Shown here: in pieces, positions 1 through 7,875 of the stretch
How the letters are laid out: each line of letters starts with the position of its first letter
Position numbering within the stretch: position 1 is the first letter of the stretch
Assembly: GCA_003862155.1 (NCBI GenBank)
Contig: QOUV01000005.1
Location: forward strand, 86,497 to 150,496
DNA: 64,000 bases
Reading direction: 5' to 3'
Origin: Lachnospiraceae bacterium
Lineage (GTDB): Bacteria > Bacillota > Clostridia > Lachnospirales > Lachnospiraceae
The notes under the pieces: model-generated
The model's database searches: none
Told to the model about the DNA's origin: nothing
Seen by the model: only the letters and a program-made list of their open reading frames with translations
Position numbers and translations under genes: made by a program

Positions 1-799
1 CGAGAACATCGGAAGGCAGATAAGGATTGTGATAGCTTCTCTTTCCGGTCATCGCATCGTAAACATCGGCGACTTTTATAATTCTAGCCAAAAACAGTAT
101 ATCATTCCCCGCTATTCTGCGCGGGTATCCGCCCCCGTTGAACCACTCGTGGTGCTGGTACACGCCCTGGAGAACGTGCTCATTAAAGTTGTACTTGTCC
201 TTTAAAAAATCATAGCCCATCCTCGGATGGTCCATCATCTTCGTTCTCTCATCCGGCGTCAGTTTTCGCGGGGCGTTCAGTATATCTTCACTGATGAACA
301 CTTTGCCCACATCGTGCAGAAAACCGGCCGTTACTATATCGCGGAGATCCTGTTCGTTCAAACCAAGCCTGGCTCCGAGCACTCCCGAAAGAATGGCAAC
401 ATCCACCGAATGAAAATACGTGTAGCCATCGTGTGTCCTTATAGTTATGAGATTTTCGACAACATCATTGTCGGATATCACATCGTCGGTAATACGGTCG
501 ACCACTTGAGAAAGTTCCTTCTCAGATGCCGCCTCGTGACGACCTGCCTTTATAAAAACGTCGTGAACTATGCGCAGGGCAGCCCTCCTGACCTCGCTCC
601 CTACGACTTCCTCAGCCTTCGCATCCTCCGAAAACTCCTCGTCGATATAGACACCTGGAACTCCCGTAAAAATGATGAAGCTGATGTTATCCTCGTTTAA
701 TACAGTGTGCTTTGAGAGCAGGAGCCTGCCATCCGAGTCGTATATTTCCTGACCCAACACCATGTCAGGTTCTAAATTTTTAACTAAAACGTATCTCAT
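1..799 (-). CDS. HD-GYP domain c-di-GMP phosphodiesterase (3' end beyond left edge)
   Basis: The gene enters from the left edge and starts at the ATG at 797-799, so only about 266 N-terminal codons are visible. The first 120 residues open with MRYVLVKNLEPDMVLGQ, an opening I know from stand-alone HD-GYP proteins of Clostridia. The HD-GYP domain follows: the HD pair is in FLHDVGK (residues 160-166) and HHEWFNGGGYP lies at about 216-226, so the metal ligands and GYP signature are present. This family hydrolyses cyclic di-GMP in the cytoplasm using a metal centre, and I infer an active enzyme. No receiver domain is visible. It starts five bases after the small gene upstream, with a GAGGA ribosome site inside that gene's last codons, so the two are probably co-transcribed. 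Two EAL proteins (29563 and 32872) suggest wider c-di-GMP signalling. Confidence 0.9.
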   Translation of the reverse strand, partial: MRYVLVKNLEPDMVLGQEIYDSDGRLLLSKHTVLNEDNISFIIFTGVPGVYIDEEFSEDAKAEEVVGSEVRRAALRIVHDVFIKAGRHEAASEKELSQVVDRITDDVISDNDVVENLITIRTHDGYTYFHSVDVAILSGVLGARLGLNEQDLRDIVTAGFLHDVGKVFISEDILNAPRKLTPDERTKMMDHPRMGYDFLKDKYNFNEHVLQGVYQHHEWFNGGGYPRRIAGNDILFLARIIKVADVYDAMTGKRSYHNPYLPSDVL

Positions 800-804
800 C
801 TGTA

Positions 805-1035
805 CTAAACTGGTTCCTCGTCAAATTCTACAGTGACATAATAGCCCTTAGGCGTCTCCCTGACATCGGTCACGACGCCTTCTCTTGACTTAAGTCTCTG
901 CAGAGTAGTGTAATTGGCAGACATGGCATAAGCCCTGCCGAGTGTATAATAATACGAATTTGGCAGCTTTGATTCAGTAACTGGAAGGCGGTCTCCCTTT
1001 TTAAGGAGGCCGGTCCTCTCCATTTTAAAATCCAT
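805..1035 (-). CDS. Small conserved-looking protein of unknown function (76 aa)
   Basis: I do not recognise a named family. The product is a soluble 76-residue protein with no membrane segment or signal peptide, a central stretch [20 protein letters not shown], and an acidic end (EFDEEPV). Three in-frame starts are possible: TTG at 1044, ATG at 1035 and ATG at 1023. I chose 1035 because GAGGA lies just upstream, although the spacing is short. It sits between a DUF308 membrane protein and the HD-GYP gene on the same strand, five bases before the latter, so a link to c-di-GMP signalling is possible but is only inference from position. Confidence 0.65.
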   Translation of the reverse strand: MDFKMERTGLLKKGDRLPVTESKLPNSYYYTLGRAYAMSANYTTLQRLKSREGVVTDVRETPKGYYVTVEFDEEPV

Positions 1036-1060
1036 TGTCCTCAAAACTTAAATTCTCTTT

Positions 1061-1624
1061 TCATTCTACGATATGTGAATCCACAACACCCTTTTCGGCC
1101 CTGTGAACTCTGATAAGCGAATACAGTGATGTAATTCCATCGTAAATAAGCATAATGCCAATTATTATCATCTGAAGCTTTAAAAGATCAAATGCGCCGA
1201 GGATACAGAACACGCCAAAGGCAAAACTGATAATGGCAAGAATAAGCGATACCCACCATTTCTCGATTCCAATGCCTCTCATCGTGACTGCGTTGTTGAT
1301 TCCGGAAACACCGTCTACAACCATCACCACACCGAATACGACGAATATCAGCTTCAGCACATCGTTCGGTCTTGAAATAATAAAAAGACCTATGGCCACA
1401 ATAACTGCTCCCAGAATGATCGCCGGCAGTCTGTAGCTATTATCCTTTATCCTGCTGAATATCATAACAGCACCGACTATCACGATGACAGCTCCGATGA
1501 TTCTTCCTATTATGGCAGAAACTCCGCCTGGGTTCGCTACACAGAGAACTCCAAGTACCAGAGCAAGTATTGCGATAATAAGCTCAGATATTCTTGAATC
1601 CTTTGTTTTATCCTTATTATTCAT
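1061..1624 (-). CDS. HdeD/DUF308 family membrane protein
   Basis: The protein has 187 residues with about six closely packed hydrophobic segments, arranged as three pairs, joined by short loops and followed by a charged tail. It contains repeated small-residue motifs such as GAVIVIVGAVMIFSRI and VVFGVVMVVDGVSGI. This pattern and length match the DUF308/HdeD family of inner-membrane proteins. E. coli HdeD is tied to acid resistance, but most members have no known function, so none is claimed here. It lies about 25 bases upstream of the small gene at 805-1035 on the same strand. Confidence 0.8.
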   Translation of the reverse strand: MNNKDKTKDSRISELIIAILALVLGVLCVANPGGVSAIIGRIIGAVIVIVGAVMIFSRIKDNSYRLPAIILGAVIVAIGLFIISRPNDVLKLIFVVFGVVMVVDGVSGINNAVTMRGIGIEKWWVSLILAIISFAFGVFCILGAFDLLKLQMIIIGIMLIYDGITSLYSLIRVHRAEKGVVDSHIVE

Positions 1625-1687
1625 ACTATCACTTTCCTTCCTTAATCGATTCGAAGCACAGTCTCTCCATGCCCCTTGACACGAGAC

Positions 1688-2284
1688 TTACAGTGCCTTC
1701 CTGATTCCAGAGAGCAGTTCGTCAAATGTCTCAAATGCCGGGATGTCCGGATTTGCTGCCTTTATGGCATCTGTACTCTTAAACAGAAATCCTGCCTTGC
1801 TCGCGCGGATCATTCCGAGATCATTAAAACTGTCGCCGCTAGCTATCGTCTCAAATCCGATAGACTGCAGTGCCTTGACCGTCGTCGTCTTCGAATCCTT
1901 CACTCTCATCTTATATCCAGTGATCTCGTTGCCATCGACTTCGAGGGAATTGCAGAAGATGGTCGGCCAGCCGAGCTTTCTCATAAGTGGAGATGCGAAC
2001 TGCTCGAACGTATCACTTATAATAATGACCTGAGTGATACTCCTGAGCTCGTCTAAAAATTCTCTGGCGCCGTCCAACGGCTGAATACCTGCGATGACGT
2101 CCTGAACTTCCTTAAGTCCCAGTCCGTGCTGCTTCAGGAGGTCTATCCTGTATCTCATCAGCTTGTCATAGTCGGGCTCGTCTCTCGTAGTCCTTCTAAA
2201 CTCAGGTATCCCGGTCTTCTCCGCAAATGCGATCCAGATCTCCGGTACCAATACTCCCTCCAAATCAAGGCAGACTATATTCAT
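1688..2284 (-). CDS. thrH: ThrH-like phosphoserine phosphatase / homoserine phosphotransferase
   Basis: The 198-residue protein is a HAD-superfamily phosphatase. It opens MNIVCLDLEGVLVPEIW, carrying the nucleophilic Asp of HAD motif I in DLEG, the form typical of ThrH rather than SerB. Motif II is IIISDTF and the late motif is GDSFNDLGMI. Length and colinearity match Pseudomonas ThrH, which dephosphorylates phosphoserine and can move phosphate to homoserine. The longer frame begins 30 bases earlier, but GGAGG lies six bases before the ATG at 2284, so that start is preferred. It is a single gene on the minus strand, likely serving serine or threonine metabolism. Confidence 0.88.
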   Translation of the reverse strand: MNIVCLDLEGVLVPEIWIAFAEKTGIPEFRRTTRDEPDYDKLMRYRIDLLKQHGLGLKEVQDVIAGIQPLDGAREFLDELRSITQVIIISDTFEQFASPLMRKLGWPTIFCNSLEVDGNEITGYKMRVKDSKTTTVKALQSIGFETIASGDSFNDLGMIRASKAGFLFKSTDAIKAANPDIPAFETFDELLSGIRKAL

Positions 2285-2363
2285 AATATCCTCCAAACAA
2301 AAACTAATTTCCATTTTTTATTATAACGATAAACTGTATAAATATCAATTGTAAAAAATTCAT

Positions 2364-2396
2364 AAAAAAAGACCTCATCCAGCCAGGGATAAGGTC
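2364..2396 (-). terminator. Rho-independent terminator of thiC
   Basis: On the minus strand the stem GACCTTAT/ATGAGGTC (one G-U pair) with a 10-nt loop is followed by seven T residues. It lies 25 bases beyond the thiC stop codon. Confidence 0.85.
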
Positions 2397-2420
2397 TAAA
2401 TTTTTATAATTTTTTGAATA

Positions 2421-3734
2421 TTAAAGTATATCTATCATTTCTCCTGCAAGTGCCTTGTTCATAGAACGTACTGCGCAGAACTTTCCGCACATGGAGCAGG
2501 TGTCTGAATGGTCGTCCTCCGGAAGGCGGCTGTCGCGGATAGCCTTCGCTGTATCCGGGTCGAGAGCATGCTTGAACTGCTCGTCCCAGTCGAGTTTTCT
2601 TCTGGCGTCTGCCATCGCATCGTCCTCGTCCCTTGCACCAGGGAGGTGCTTTGCGATGTCGGCCGCATGAGCTGCGATCTTAGAAGCGATGATTCCGTTT
2701 CTGACGTCCTCTACATTTGGAAGAGCCAGGTGTTCAGCCGGTGTAACGTAGCAGAGAAAAGCGGCTCCATTCATGGCTGCAACAGCGCCACCGATGGCAG
2801 CTGTGATGTGGTCATATCCGGGTGCAACATCTGTAACGAGAGGTCCAAGTACATAGAACGGTGCGCCCTTGCAGATCGTCTGCTCGATCTTCATATTTGC
2901 AGCGACCTGATCAAGAGGTACATGTCCCGGTCCCTCGATCATTACCTGTACATTCTTCTCCCAGGCGCGCTGTGTCAGTTCTCCGAGTCTTATCAGCTCA
3001 TCAACCTGACTGATATCAGTAGCGTCTGCGAGGCATCCCGGTCTGCAGGCATCGCCAAGTGAAATCGTAACATCGTGCTCTGCGCAGATGTCAAGGATCT
3101 CATCGAAATGGGAATAGAACGGGTTCTCCTCGCCTGTCATCGACATCCATGCATAAATTAATGAACCGCCACGACTTACGATGTTCATTTTGCGCCTGCC
3201 GTGTTTGATCTGCTCCAGGGTTTTCTTGTTGATTCCGCAGTGAAGAGTGACGAAATCGACTCCATCCTCTGCGTGAAGTCTTACGACATCGATAAAATCC
3301 TCAGCCGTAAGGGTATTCAAGTCTCTCTGATAGTGGATTACAGCGTCGTAGACAGGAACTGTCCCGACCATTACAGGACACTCATGTGTAAGCTTCTGTC
3401 TGAACGGCTGTGTATTTCCATGGCTTGACAGATCCATGATAGCATCTCCGCCGAGCTTTACAGCCTCTTTGACTTTCTCCATCTCTACATCGTAGTCCTT
3501 GCAGTCACGGGAAACGCCTAAATTTACGTTGATTTTCGTTTTAAGAGCGCTGCCGATTCCTTCCGGATCAAGGCACTTGTGCGCCTTATTTGCCGGGATT
3601 ACGACTTTTCCCTTTGCGACGAGTTTCATAAGTTTGTCCTCGTCCATGTGCTCTTTTCTGGCTACGGTCACAAGCTGCTCAGTTTTTATGCCACGTCTTG
3701 CCGCATCCATCTGTGTCGTATAGCTTTCTGACAT
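2421..3734 (-). CDS. thiC: Phosphomethylpyrimidine synthase ThiC
   Basis: ThiC is the radical-SAM enzyme that converts aminoimidazole ribotide to hydroxymethylpyrimidine phosphate in thiamine synthesis. The product has 437 residues, the short form common in Clostridia and Archaea (the E. coli protein is over 600). The C-terminal cluster motif [11 protein letters not shown] is present, as are internal ThiC signatures such as [12 protein letters not shown] and [11 protein letters not shown]. The ATG at 3734 has GGAGG upstream. No other thiamine biosynthesis gene is in the window. The gene sits behind a TPP riboswitch with a terminator, so it should be switched off when thiamine pyrophosphate is abundant. 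Confidence 0.97.
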   Translation of the reverse strand: MSESYTTQMDAARRGIKTEQLVTVARKEHMDEDKLMKLVAKGKVVIPANKAHKCLDPEGIGSALKTKINVNLGVSRDCKDYDVEMEKVKEAVKLGGDAIMDLSSHGNTQPFRQKLTHECPVMVGTVPVYDAVIHYQRDLNTLTAEDFIDVVRLHAEDGVDFVTLHCGINKKTLEQIKHGRRKMNIVSRGGSLIYAWMSMTGEENPFYSHFDEILDICAEHDVTISLGDACRPGCLADATDISQVDELIRLGELTQRAWEKNVQVMIEGPGHVPLDQVAANMKIEQTICKGAPFYVLGPLVTDVAPGYDHITAAIGGAVAAMNGAAFLCYVTPAEHLALPNVEDVRNGIIASKIAAHAADIAKHLPGARDEDDAMADARRKLDWDEQFKHALDPDTAKAIRDSRLPEDDHSDTCSMCGKFCAVRSMNKALAGEMIDIL

Positions 3735-3751
3735 GATTCCTTTCCTCCAAC

Positions 3752-3782
3752 AAAAAAAGCGGTACCCTGATAAGGATACCGC
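3752..3782 (-). terminator. Terminator stem of the TPP riboswitch expression platform
   Basis: On the minus strand GCGGTA...TACCGC forms a hairpin followed by seven T residues, between the TPP aptamer and the thiC ribosome site. This implies control by transcription termination rather than by ribosome-site masking. Confidence 0.85.
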
Positions 3783-3804
3783 AGGATTAACTACCTACAT
3801 GACC

Positions 3805-3881
3805 TTCCTACGCCGGCATTGTCCGGATCAGGTTCTCGGGTTCTTCTCAACTGCAGCCAAAGCTGCTCCGTGCCCCGGGTC
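3805..3881 (-). promoter_or_regulatory. TPP (THI-box) riboswitch aptamer
   Basis: Read on the minus strand, the segment begins CCGGGGCACGGAGC, contains the TTGAGA form of the CUGAGA loop, and has GAACCTGATCCGG followed by the ATGCCGGCGTAGGAA block. These are the conserved nucleotides of the TPP aptamer in the right order. It lies about 70 bases upstream of thiC, with a terminator between. Confidence 0.95.
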
Positions 3882-3925
3882 ATAGTAGATTGTATACTAA
3901 TATGAGATATTTTTCAAGTACAATT

Positions 3926-5452
3926 TTAAGCTCCGACTTTTTCGAAAACATCCGTGATCTCTTTGTCCGGAGCCTTTGTAAGAAGACTTACGATCACATC
4001 AAATGCGAGTGCTGTTAAAAATGCCGGCAGAAGCTCATAGATATCAAAAGCTCCGCCCAACGGTCTTACGAGGAATTTCCAGACGAAGATCATGATTCCG
4101 CCTGAGACCATACCTGCGAGTGCTCCATTCCTGTTCGATCTCTTCCAGAAAAGCGCGAGAAGCATTACCGGGCCGAAGGTCCCGCCAAAGCCTGCCCAGG
4201 CGAAACTTACGATCTGGAATACAGAGCTGTTCGGGTTCCATGCCAGAAATACGCCGAGAACTCCGATACCCACAAGGGCAAGTCTCGATATAGTCATCAG
4301 TTTTTTCTCAGGGATCTTCGCGTGCAGACACTTAGTCAAAATATCCGAAGTCACTGACGATGACGCACAGAGCAGCTGTGAATCGGCAGTAGACATAGTA
4401 GAAGCCAGAATTCCCGAGAGCACGATTCCTGCGATCACTGCAAAAATCGTACCGTGGCCTGCAAGCAGGTTTGAGACCTTAATAATGACAGTTTCTGAAT
4501 CCGAGCCCTTGAGCTGAGGGATCAGGCCGTTTGAGCTCATAGCCAGTCCCGAAATTCCGATGCAGACTGAAACAGCCATCGAGATAAGCACCCAGATAGT
4601 TGCGACTCTTCTCGAAAGCGAAAGCTTTTTTTCATCCTCGATCGCCATGAATCTGAGCAGTATGTGCGGCATTCCGAAGTATCCGAGTCCCCACGCAAGC
4701 GTAGAAATGATGCGGACGATATCGTAAGGCTCTGCCTTTCCGGTAACAGCATTGTGGGTGTGAAGCATCGAAAAATATCCGGCCAGTCCTCTGGCGTTTC
4801 CGATGACTGCACTGGCACCGCCTGCAGACATGGTTTCAAATACCAGGACTATTATAAGAGCGGCAGACATAACGATGCTCTGCACAAAGTCTGTGGTAGA
4901 GGCAGCAAGGAAGCCTCCGAGCATAGTATAGGCAATGATTACGACAGCGCTTCCGATCATAGCCGTGTGATAATTCGTATTGAAAAGGATAGCAAAGAGC
5001 TTTCCGCATCCAGCGAAACCGCTTGCAGTGTAAGGCACAAAGAATACAATGATTATGACTGCTGCGATAAACGTCAGGATATTTTTCTTATCACCATATC
5101 TGTCTGAGAAAAATGCCGGGACCGTGATAGATCCGGTCGCCTCGGTGTACCTCCTGATGCGCTTTGCAGTGACAAGCCAGTTGATGTAGGTTCCAGCAGC
5201 CAGTCCTATTATAGTCCAGCCCGCATCTGCGATTCCCGACAGGTACGCAAGTCCTGGAATTCCCATCAGAAGGTAGCTTGACATGTCGCTCGCCTCCGCA
5301 CTCATCGCGGTAACAAGCGGACCGAGATGTCTTCCTCCAATATAAAAATCACCGACGGTCTTGTTCCTGTTCGCGACCGCTGCTCCCATCAGAAGCATTG
5401 CCACGAGATAAACGACCATCGTCACAAACATTCCGATCTGCGCTGTACTCAT
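3926..5452 (-). CDS. putP: Sodium/solute symporter (SSS family), probably PutP-like proline uptake
   Basis: The 508-residue protein has about 13 membrane segments. It starts MSTAQIGMFVTMVVYLVAM and carries FYIGGRHLGPLVTAMSAEASDMSSYLLMG in its N-terminal part, the sodium-binding and substrate region typical of PutP. The segment SGILASTMSTADSQLL is the other family hallmark. PutP imports proline with Na+, but closely related SSS members carry other solutes, so the substrate is inferred. The frame opens five codons earlier, but AAGGAG lies just before the ATG at 5452. It is transcribed divergently from ilvE across 190 bases of regulatory DNA. Confidence 0.88.
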   Translation of the reverse strand: MSTAQIGMFVTMVVYLVAMLLMGAAVANRNKTVGDFYIGGRHLGPLVTAMSAEASDMSSYLLMGIPGLAYLSGIADAGWTIIGLAAGTYINWLVTAKRIRRYTEATGSITVPAFFSDRYGDKKNILTFIAAVIIIVFFVPYTASGFAGCGKLFAILFNTNYHTAMIGSAVVIIAYTMLGGFLAASTTDFVQSIVMSAALIIVLVFETMSAGGASAVIGNARGLAGYFSMLHTHNAVTGKAEPYDIVRIISTLAWGLGYFGMPHILLRFMAIEDEKKLSLSRRVATIWVLISMAVSVCIGISGLAMSSNGLIPQLKGSDSETVIIKVSNLLAGHGTIFAVIAGIVLSGILASTMSTADSQLLCASSSVTSDILTKCLHAKIPEKKLMTISRLALVGIGVLGVFLAWNPNSSVFQIVSFAWAGFGGTFGPVMLLALFWKRSNRNGALAGMVSGGIMIFVWKFLVRPLGGAFDIYELLPAFLTALAFDVIVSLLTKAPDKEITDVFEKVGA

Positions 5453-5496
5453 TTTTTCTCCTTCCATCTTCTACTTTAACGCATTAAAACGTTGAT

Positions 5497-5525
5497 ATTT
5501 TATACTATAAGGAGTCCCCTGTCAA
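5497..5525 (-). promoter_or_regulatory. Promoter of the SSS symporter gene
   Basis: On the minus strand TTGACA (5525-5520) is separated by 17 bases from TAAAAT (5502-5497). The nine-base sequence TGAAATGAA (5526-5534) abuts the -35 box and has a perfect inverted partner at 5585-5593 near the ilvE promoter. Confidence 0.7.
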
Positions 5526-5583
5526 TGAAATGAATTTTTTTCATGCTGTTGAAGAATTTTTTTCATTTTTTTGAAAAAAAATA

Positions 5584-5611
5584 GTTCATTTCAATCTCAG
5601 TGTAGTATAAT
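5584..5611 (+). promoter_or_regulatory. Promoter of ilvE (strong -10, weak -35)
   Basis: A consensus TATAAT lies at 5606-5611. The -35 region is weak (around 5584-5589) and overlaps TTCATTTCA, the second half of the inverted repeat described for the divergent symporter promoter. A regulator binding the repeat could act on both genes; this is inference. Confidence 0.55.
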
Positions 5612-5645
5612 ATGACTAGTTTAATTTTTTCAGGAGGTAAACAGA

Positions 5646-6680
5646 ATGAGACCAGAAGATATTGACTGGGGAAACCTGGATTTCAACTACAGACAGACTG
5701 ATTACAGCTTTGTCTCCATGTACAGGGATGGCAAGTGGGATGATGGCGAGCTTACAAAGGACCACAACATCACCATGAACGAGTGTGCCTGTGTTCTTCA
5801 GTATTCACAGTCCTGCTTTGAAGGGCTTAAAGCATATCACACGAAGGACGGCAAGGTCGTCTGCTTCCGCCCGGATGCAAACGCCAAGAGAATGCACGAT
5901 TCCTGCGAGCGTCTTGAGATGCCGCCATTCCCTGAGGACAAATGGGTCGAGGCTGTTGAGAAGGTAGTCAAGGCAAACGAAGCCTGGGTTCCACCATTCG
6001 GCAGCGGCGCTACACTCTATATCCGCCCATATATGTTCGGTTACAATCCTGTTATCGGCGTTAAGCCAGCAGACGAGTACATGTTCAGAATCCTCGTTAC
6101 ACCAGTTGGTCCTTATTTCAAGGGAGCCTTAAAGCCGGTTGAAGTTACGATCCCTGATTTCGACAGAGCAGCTCCTCACGGAACAGGCGGAATCAAGGCA
6201 GGTCTTAACTACGCCATGTCACTCCACCCGATCATGGAGGCACACAGACACGGATTCAATGAGAATATGTACCTTGACCCAGCTACACGCACGAAGATCG
6301 AGGAGACAGGCGGAGCCAACGTCATCTTCATCAAGGATAACGGCAAGACTCTTGTCACACCACTCTCAGATTCTATCCTTCCATCTATCACCAGAAGATC
6401 ACTCTGCTACATCGCTGAGAACATGCTCGGCATGAAGGTAGAGCACCGTGTCGTTTACTTAAATGAGGTAGAGGATAACGAGTTCGACGAGATGGGTCTC
6501 TGCGGAACAGCCGCTGTCATCTCACCAGTCGGCCGCATCAACAACCACGGCAAGATCACGAACTTCAAGAGCGGAATGGACGAGATGGGTCCGACACTTA
6601 CGAAGCTCAGAAGCACACTTACCGGAATCCAGTCAGGCGAGATTGCAGATCCTGATAACTGGGTACACGAGATCAAGTAA
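5646..6680 (+). CDS. ilvE: Branched-chain amino acid aminotransferase (type II)
   Basis: This PLP enzyme interconverts leucine, isoleucine and valine with their 2-oxo acids. The 344-residue length and landmarks such as LQYSQSCFEGLKAY, GATLYIRPYMFG and GIKAGLNYAMSL (containing the PLP lysine) identify the longer, type II class found in eukaryotes and many Firmicutes. AGGAGG lies about seven bases before the ATG. No other ilv or leu gene is near, and the gene has its own promoter and a strong terminator, so it is a single transcription unit. I see no T-box leader in the short upstream region. Confidence 0.96.
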   Translation: MRPEDIDWGNLDFNYRQTDYSFVSMYRDGKWDDGELTKDHNITMNECACVLQYSQSCFEGLKAYHTKDGKVVCFRPDANAKRMHDSCERLEMPPFPEDKWVEAVEKVVKANEAWVPPFGSGATLYIRPYMFGYNPVIGVKPADEYMFRILVTPVGPYFKGALKPVEVTIPDFDRAAPHGTGGIKAGLNYAMSLHPIMEAHRHGFNENMYLDPATRTKIEETGGANVIFIKDNGKTLVTPLSDSILPSITRRSLCYIAENMLGMKVEHRVVYLNEVEDNEFDEMGLCGTAAVISPVGRINNHGKITNFKSGMDEMGPTLTKLRSTLTGIQSGEIADPDNWVHEIK

Positions 6681-6707
6681 TTCTCTAAAATCATAGCAAT
6701 AAAATCA

Positions 6708-6773
6708 GCCCGTGGCTGCCGTAGCGCATCTTTTCTTTTCAAGGTGCGCCATGGCAGTCACGGGCTTCTTTTT
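6708..6773 (+). terminator. Terminator of ilvE
   Basis: A long stem, GCCCGTG(G)CTGCC with GGCAG(T)CACGGGC and an inner GCGCA/TGCGC pair, is followed by TTCTTTTTG. It starts 28 bases after the ilvE stop. Confidence 0.85.
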
Positions 6774-6889
6774 GTGTATGAATAACCGCTTCCGAAAACA
6801 GCCCGGAATAAGGCAAAAAAGCCAATCTGGTGAATAGTTTGCGGCACTCCTGTATTTTCTGCAAAGCATTTATTATTTCCGGCTCCGCG

Positions 6890-7200
6890 TTTACGGACTC
6901 TGGCGTGGCTTTCACTCTCCGTCCGTAATCCTAAGCTTGCGTTTACGGGCTCATGCACGTTTTTCGCTCACAGTCCGTAATTTCCTGATCACTTTTACGG
7001 ACTACTGCTCACTTTCCATCTCCAGTCCGTATTCCCTGGCTCTCTTTTACGGACTACTGCTCACTTTCCATCTCCAGTCCGTATTCCCTGGCTCTCTTTT
7101 ACGGACTACTGCTCACTTTCCATCTCCAGTCCGTATTCCCTGGCTCTCTTTTACGGACTCTATCACATCTTTCATTCTCAGTCCGTAATTTCCTTTTGCC
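6890..7200. repeat. Six-unit, 52-bp tandem array of hairpins
   Basis: Six units repeat with an exact 52-base period (units begin near 6890, 6942, 6994, 7046, 7098 and 7150). Each unit contains an inverted repeat, TTTACGGACT with AGTCCGTAA, around an 18-22-base loop. Units 3 to 5 are practically identical, while units 1, 2 and 6 vary in loop and linker but keep the stems. The array lies in a non-coding block between ilvE and ecfT. It begins directly after the motif TTTCCGGCTCCGCG, which recurs at about 7209-7223 and, shortened, at 7280-7292. No protein frame is credible here. The stretch 7224-7379 holds only the third copy of that motif and AT-rich sequence. Confidence 0.9.
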
Positions 7201-7379
7201 TTTTGTAAATTTCCGGCTCCGCGATTGCCCAGATTGAAAAACCAGGCCACATTTTCCGGTAGGAGGAAATCTTTTAATATTTCCGGCTCCGCATCAAACC
7301 CACATTAAAATCAAGTCAATGCATCCAAAATAAAACTATTTATTAATTTTAACAGCAGCCAATTCTATGACTACTGCAG

Positions 7380-7866
7380 GCATCCGCCGTATGCGCTGGT
7401 TGCGAATGCAACGTTTTATACTGCAGGTCAATGAACGCATCCGCCGACAGCGGTACGGCGAACGGATCCAATGTTTTATGATGCCAGTCAAGGAATGCAT
7501 TCGCCGCCGACGGCACGGCGGACGAATGCGCGTTTTCCGTTGTGAGGGAGCGCGCTAGCAGCGGCCCGGGCGACCACCCGCCTGAAACATAAACGAATCA
7601 GAACCATACATTGGTCGGAGGGCCGCTATTAGGCGCGCGCGACAGAACAGGAAAACGCGTACTGAGTCCGCCGTACCGACGGCGGCGAATGCATAACTTG
7701 CACTTCCAGTCAACATACTGAGTTCGCCGTACCGACGGCGGCGAATGCATAACTTGCACTTCCAGTCAACATACTGAGTTCGCCGTACCGACGGCGGCGA
7801 ATGCGGAATTTACCCTGCCAGTCAACGAAACGAGTCCGCCGTACCGACGGCGGCGAATGCAGAATT
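7380..7866. repeat. Tandem GC-rich hairpin array (about 56-bp period) around the structured element
   Basis: Four right-hand units spaced exactly 56 bases (GCCGTACCGACGG starts at 7670, 7726, 7782 and 7838) each carry the inverted repeat CCGCCGT/ACGGCGG, then GCGAATGC and a CCAGTCAAC-type linker. Three related left-hand units start at about 7380, 7437 and 7497 and share the GCATCCGCC/GCATTCGCC start and a CAGTCAA or CAGGTCAA linker. The ecfT stop codon lies ten bases beyond the array. The stem arms of the structured element at 7497-7692 are made from the third left unit and the first right unit. Confidence 0.85.
7497..7692. ncRNA. Structured hairpin element, copy 1 (candidate novel RNA)
   Basis: The whole 196 bases fold into one long hairpin. 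The outer arms 7497-7523 and 7666-7692 pair over 27 positions with two mismatches. CGCGTTTTCC (7529-7538) pairs with GGAAAACGCG (7650-7659). Further in, GCGCGC pairs with GCGCGC, AGCGGCCC with GGGCCGCT, and CGACCA with TGGTCG. The apical loop CCCGCCTGAAACATAAAC...ACCATACAT and the internal-loop words GTTGTGA, TAGC, ATTAG and GAACA recur in the copy at 59330-59531, whose stems differ but still pair. The transcribed strand is unknown; both copies lie in the same orientation as written. I cannot match it to a known RNA class from memory. Confidence 0.7.
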
Positions 7867-7875
7867 TACCGGACA

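Noticed and set aside
5525..5595. A CodY-type operator upstream of ilvE
   Set aside because: The AT-rich sequence is only loosely like AATTTTCWGAAAATT, and the clear signal is a different nine-base inverted repeat.
6937..7188. An 83-codon open frame across the 52-bp array
   Set aside because: It is a by-product of the tandem repeat, has no ribosome site and repeats the same peptide because the period (52) shifts frame in a regular way.
6890..7866. The hairpin arrays as a CRISPR locus or integron attC array
   Set aside because: There are no unique spacers between repeats, no cas or integrase gene, and the linkers are themselves repeated.
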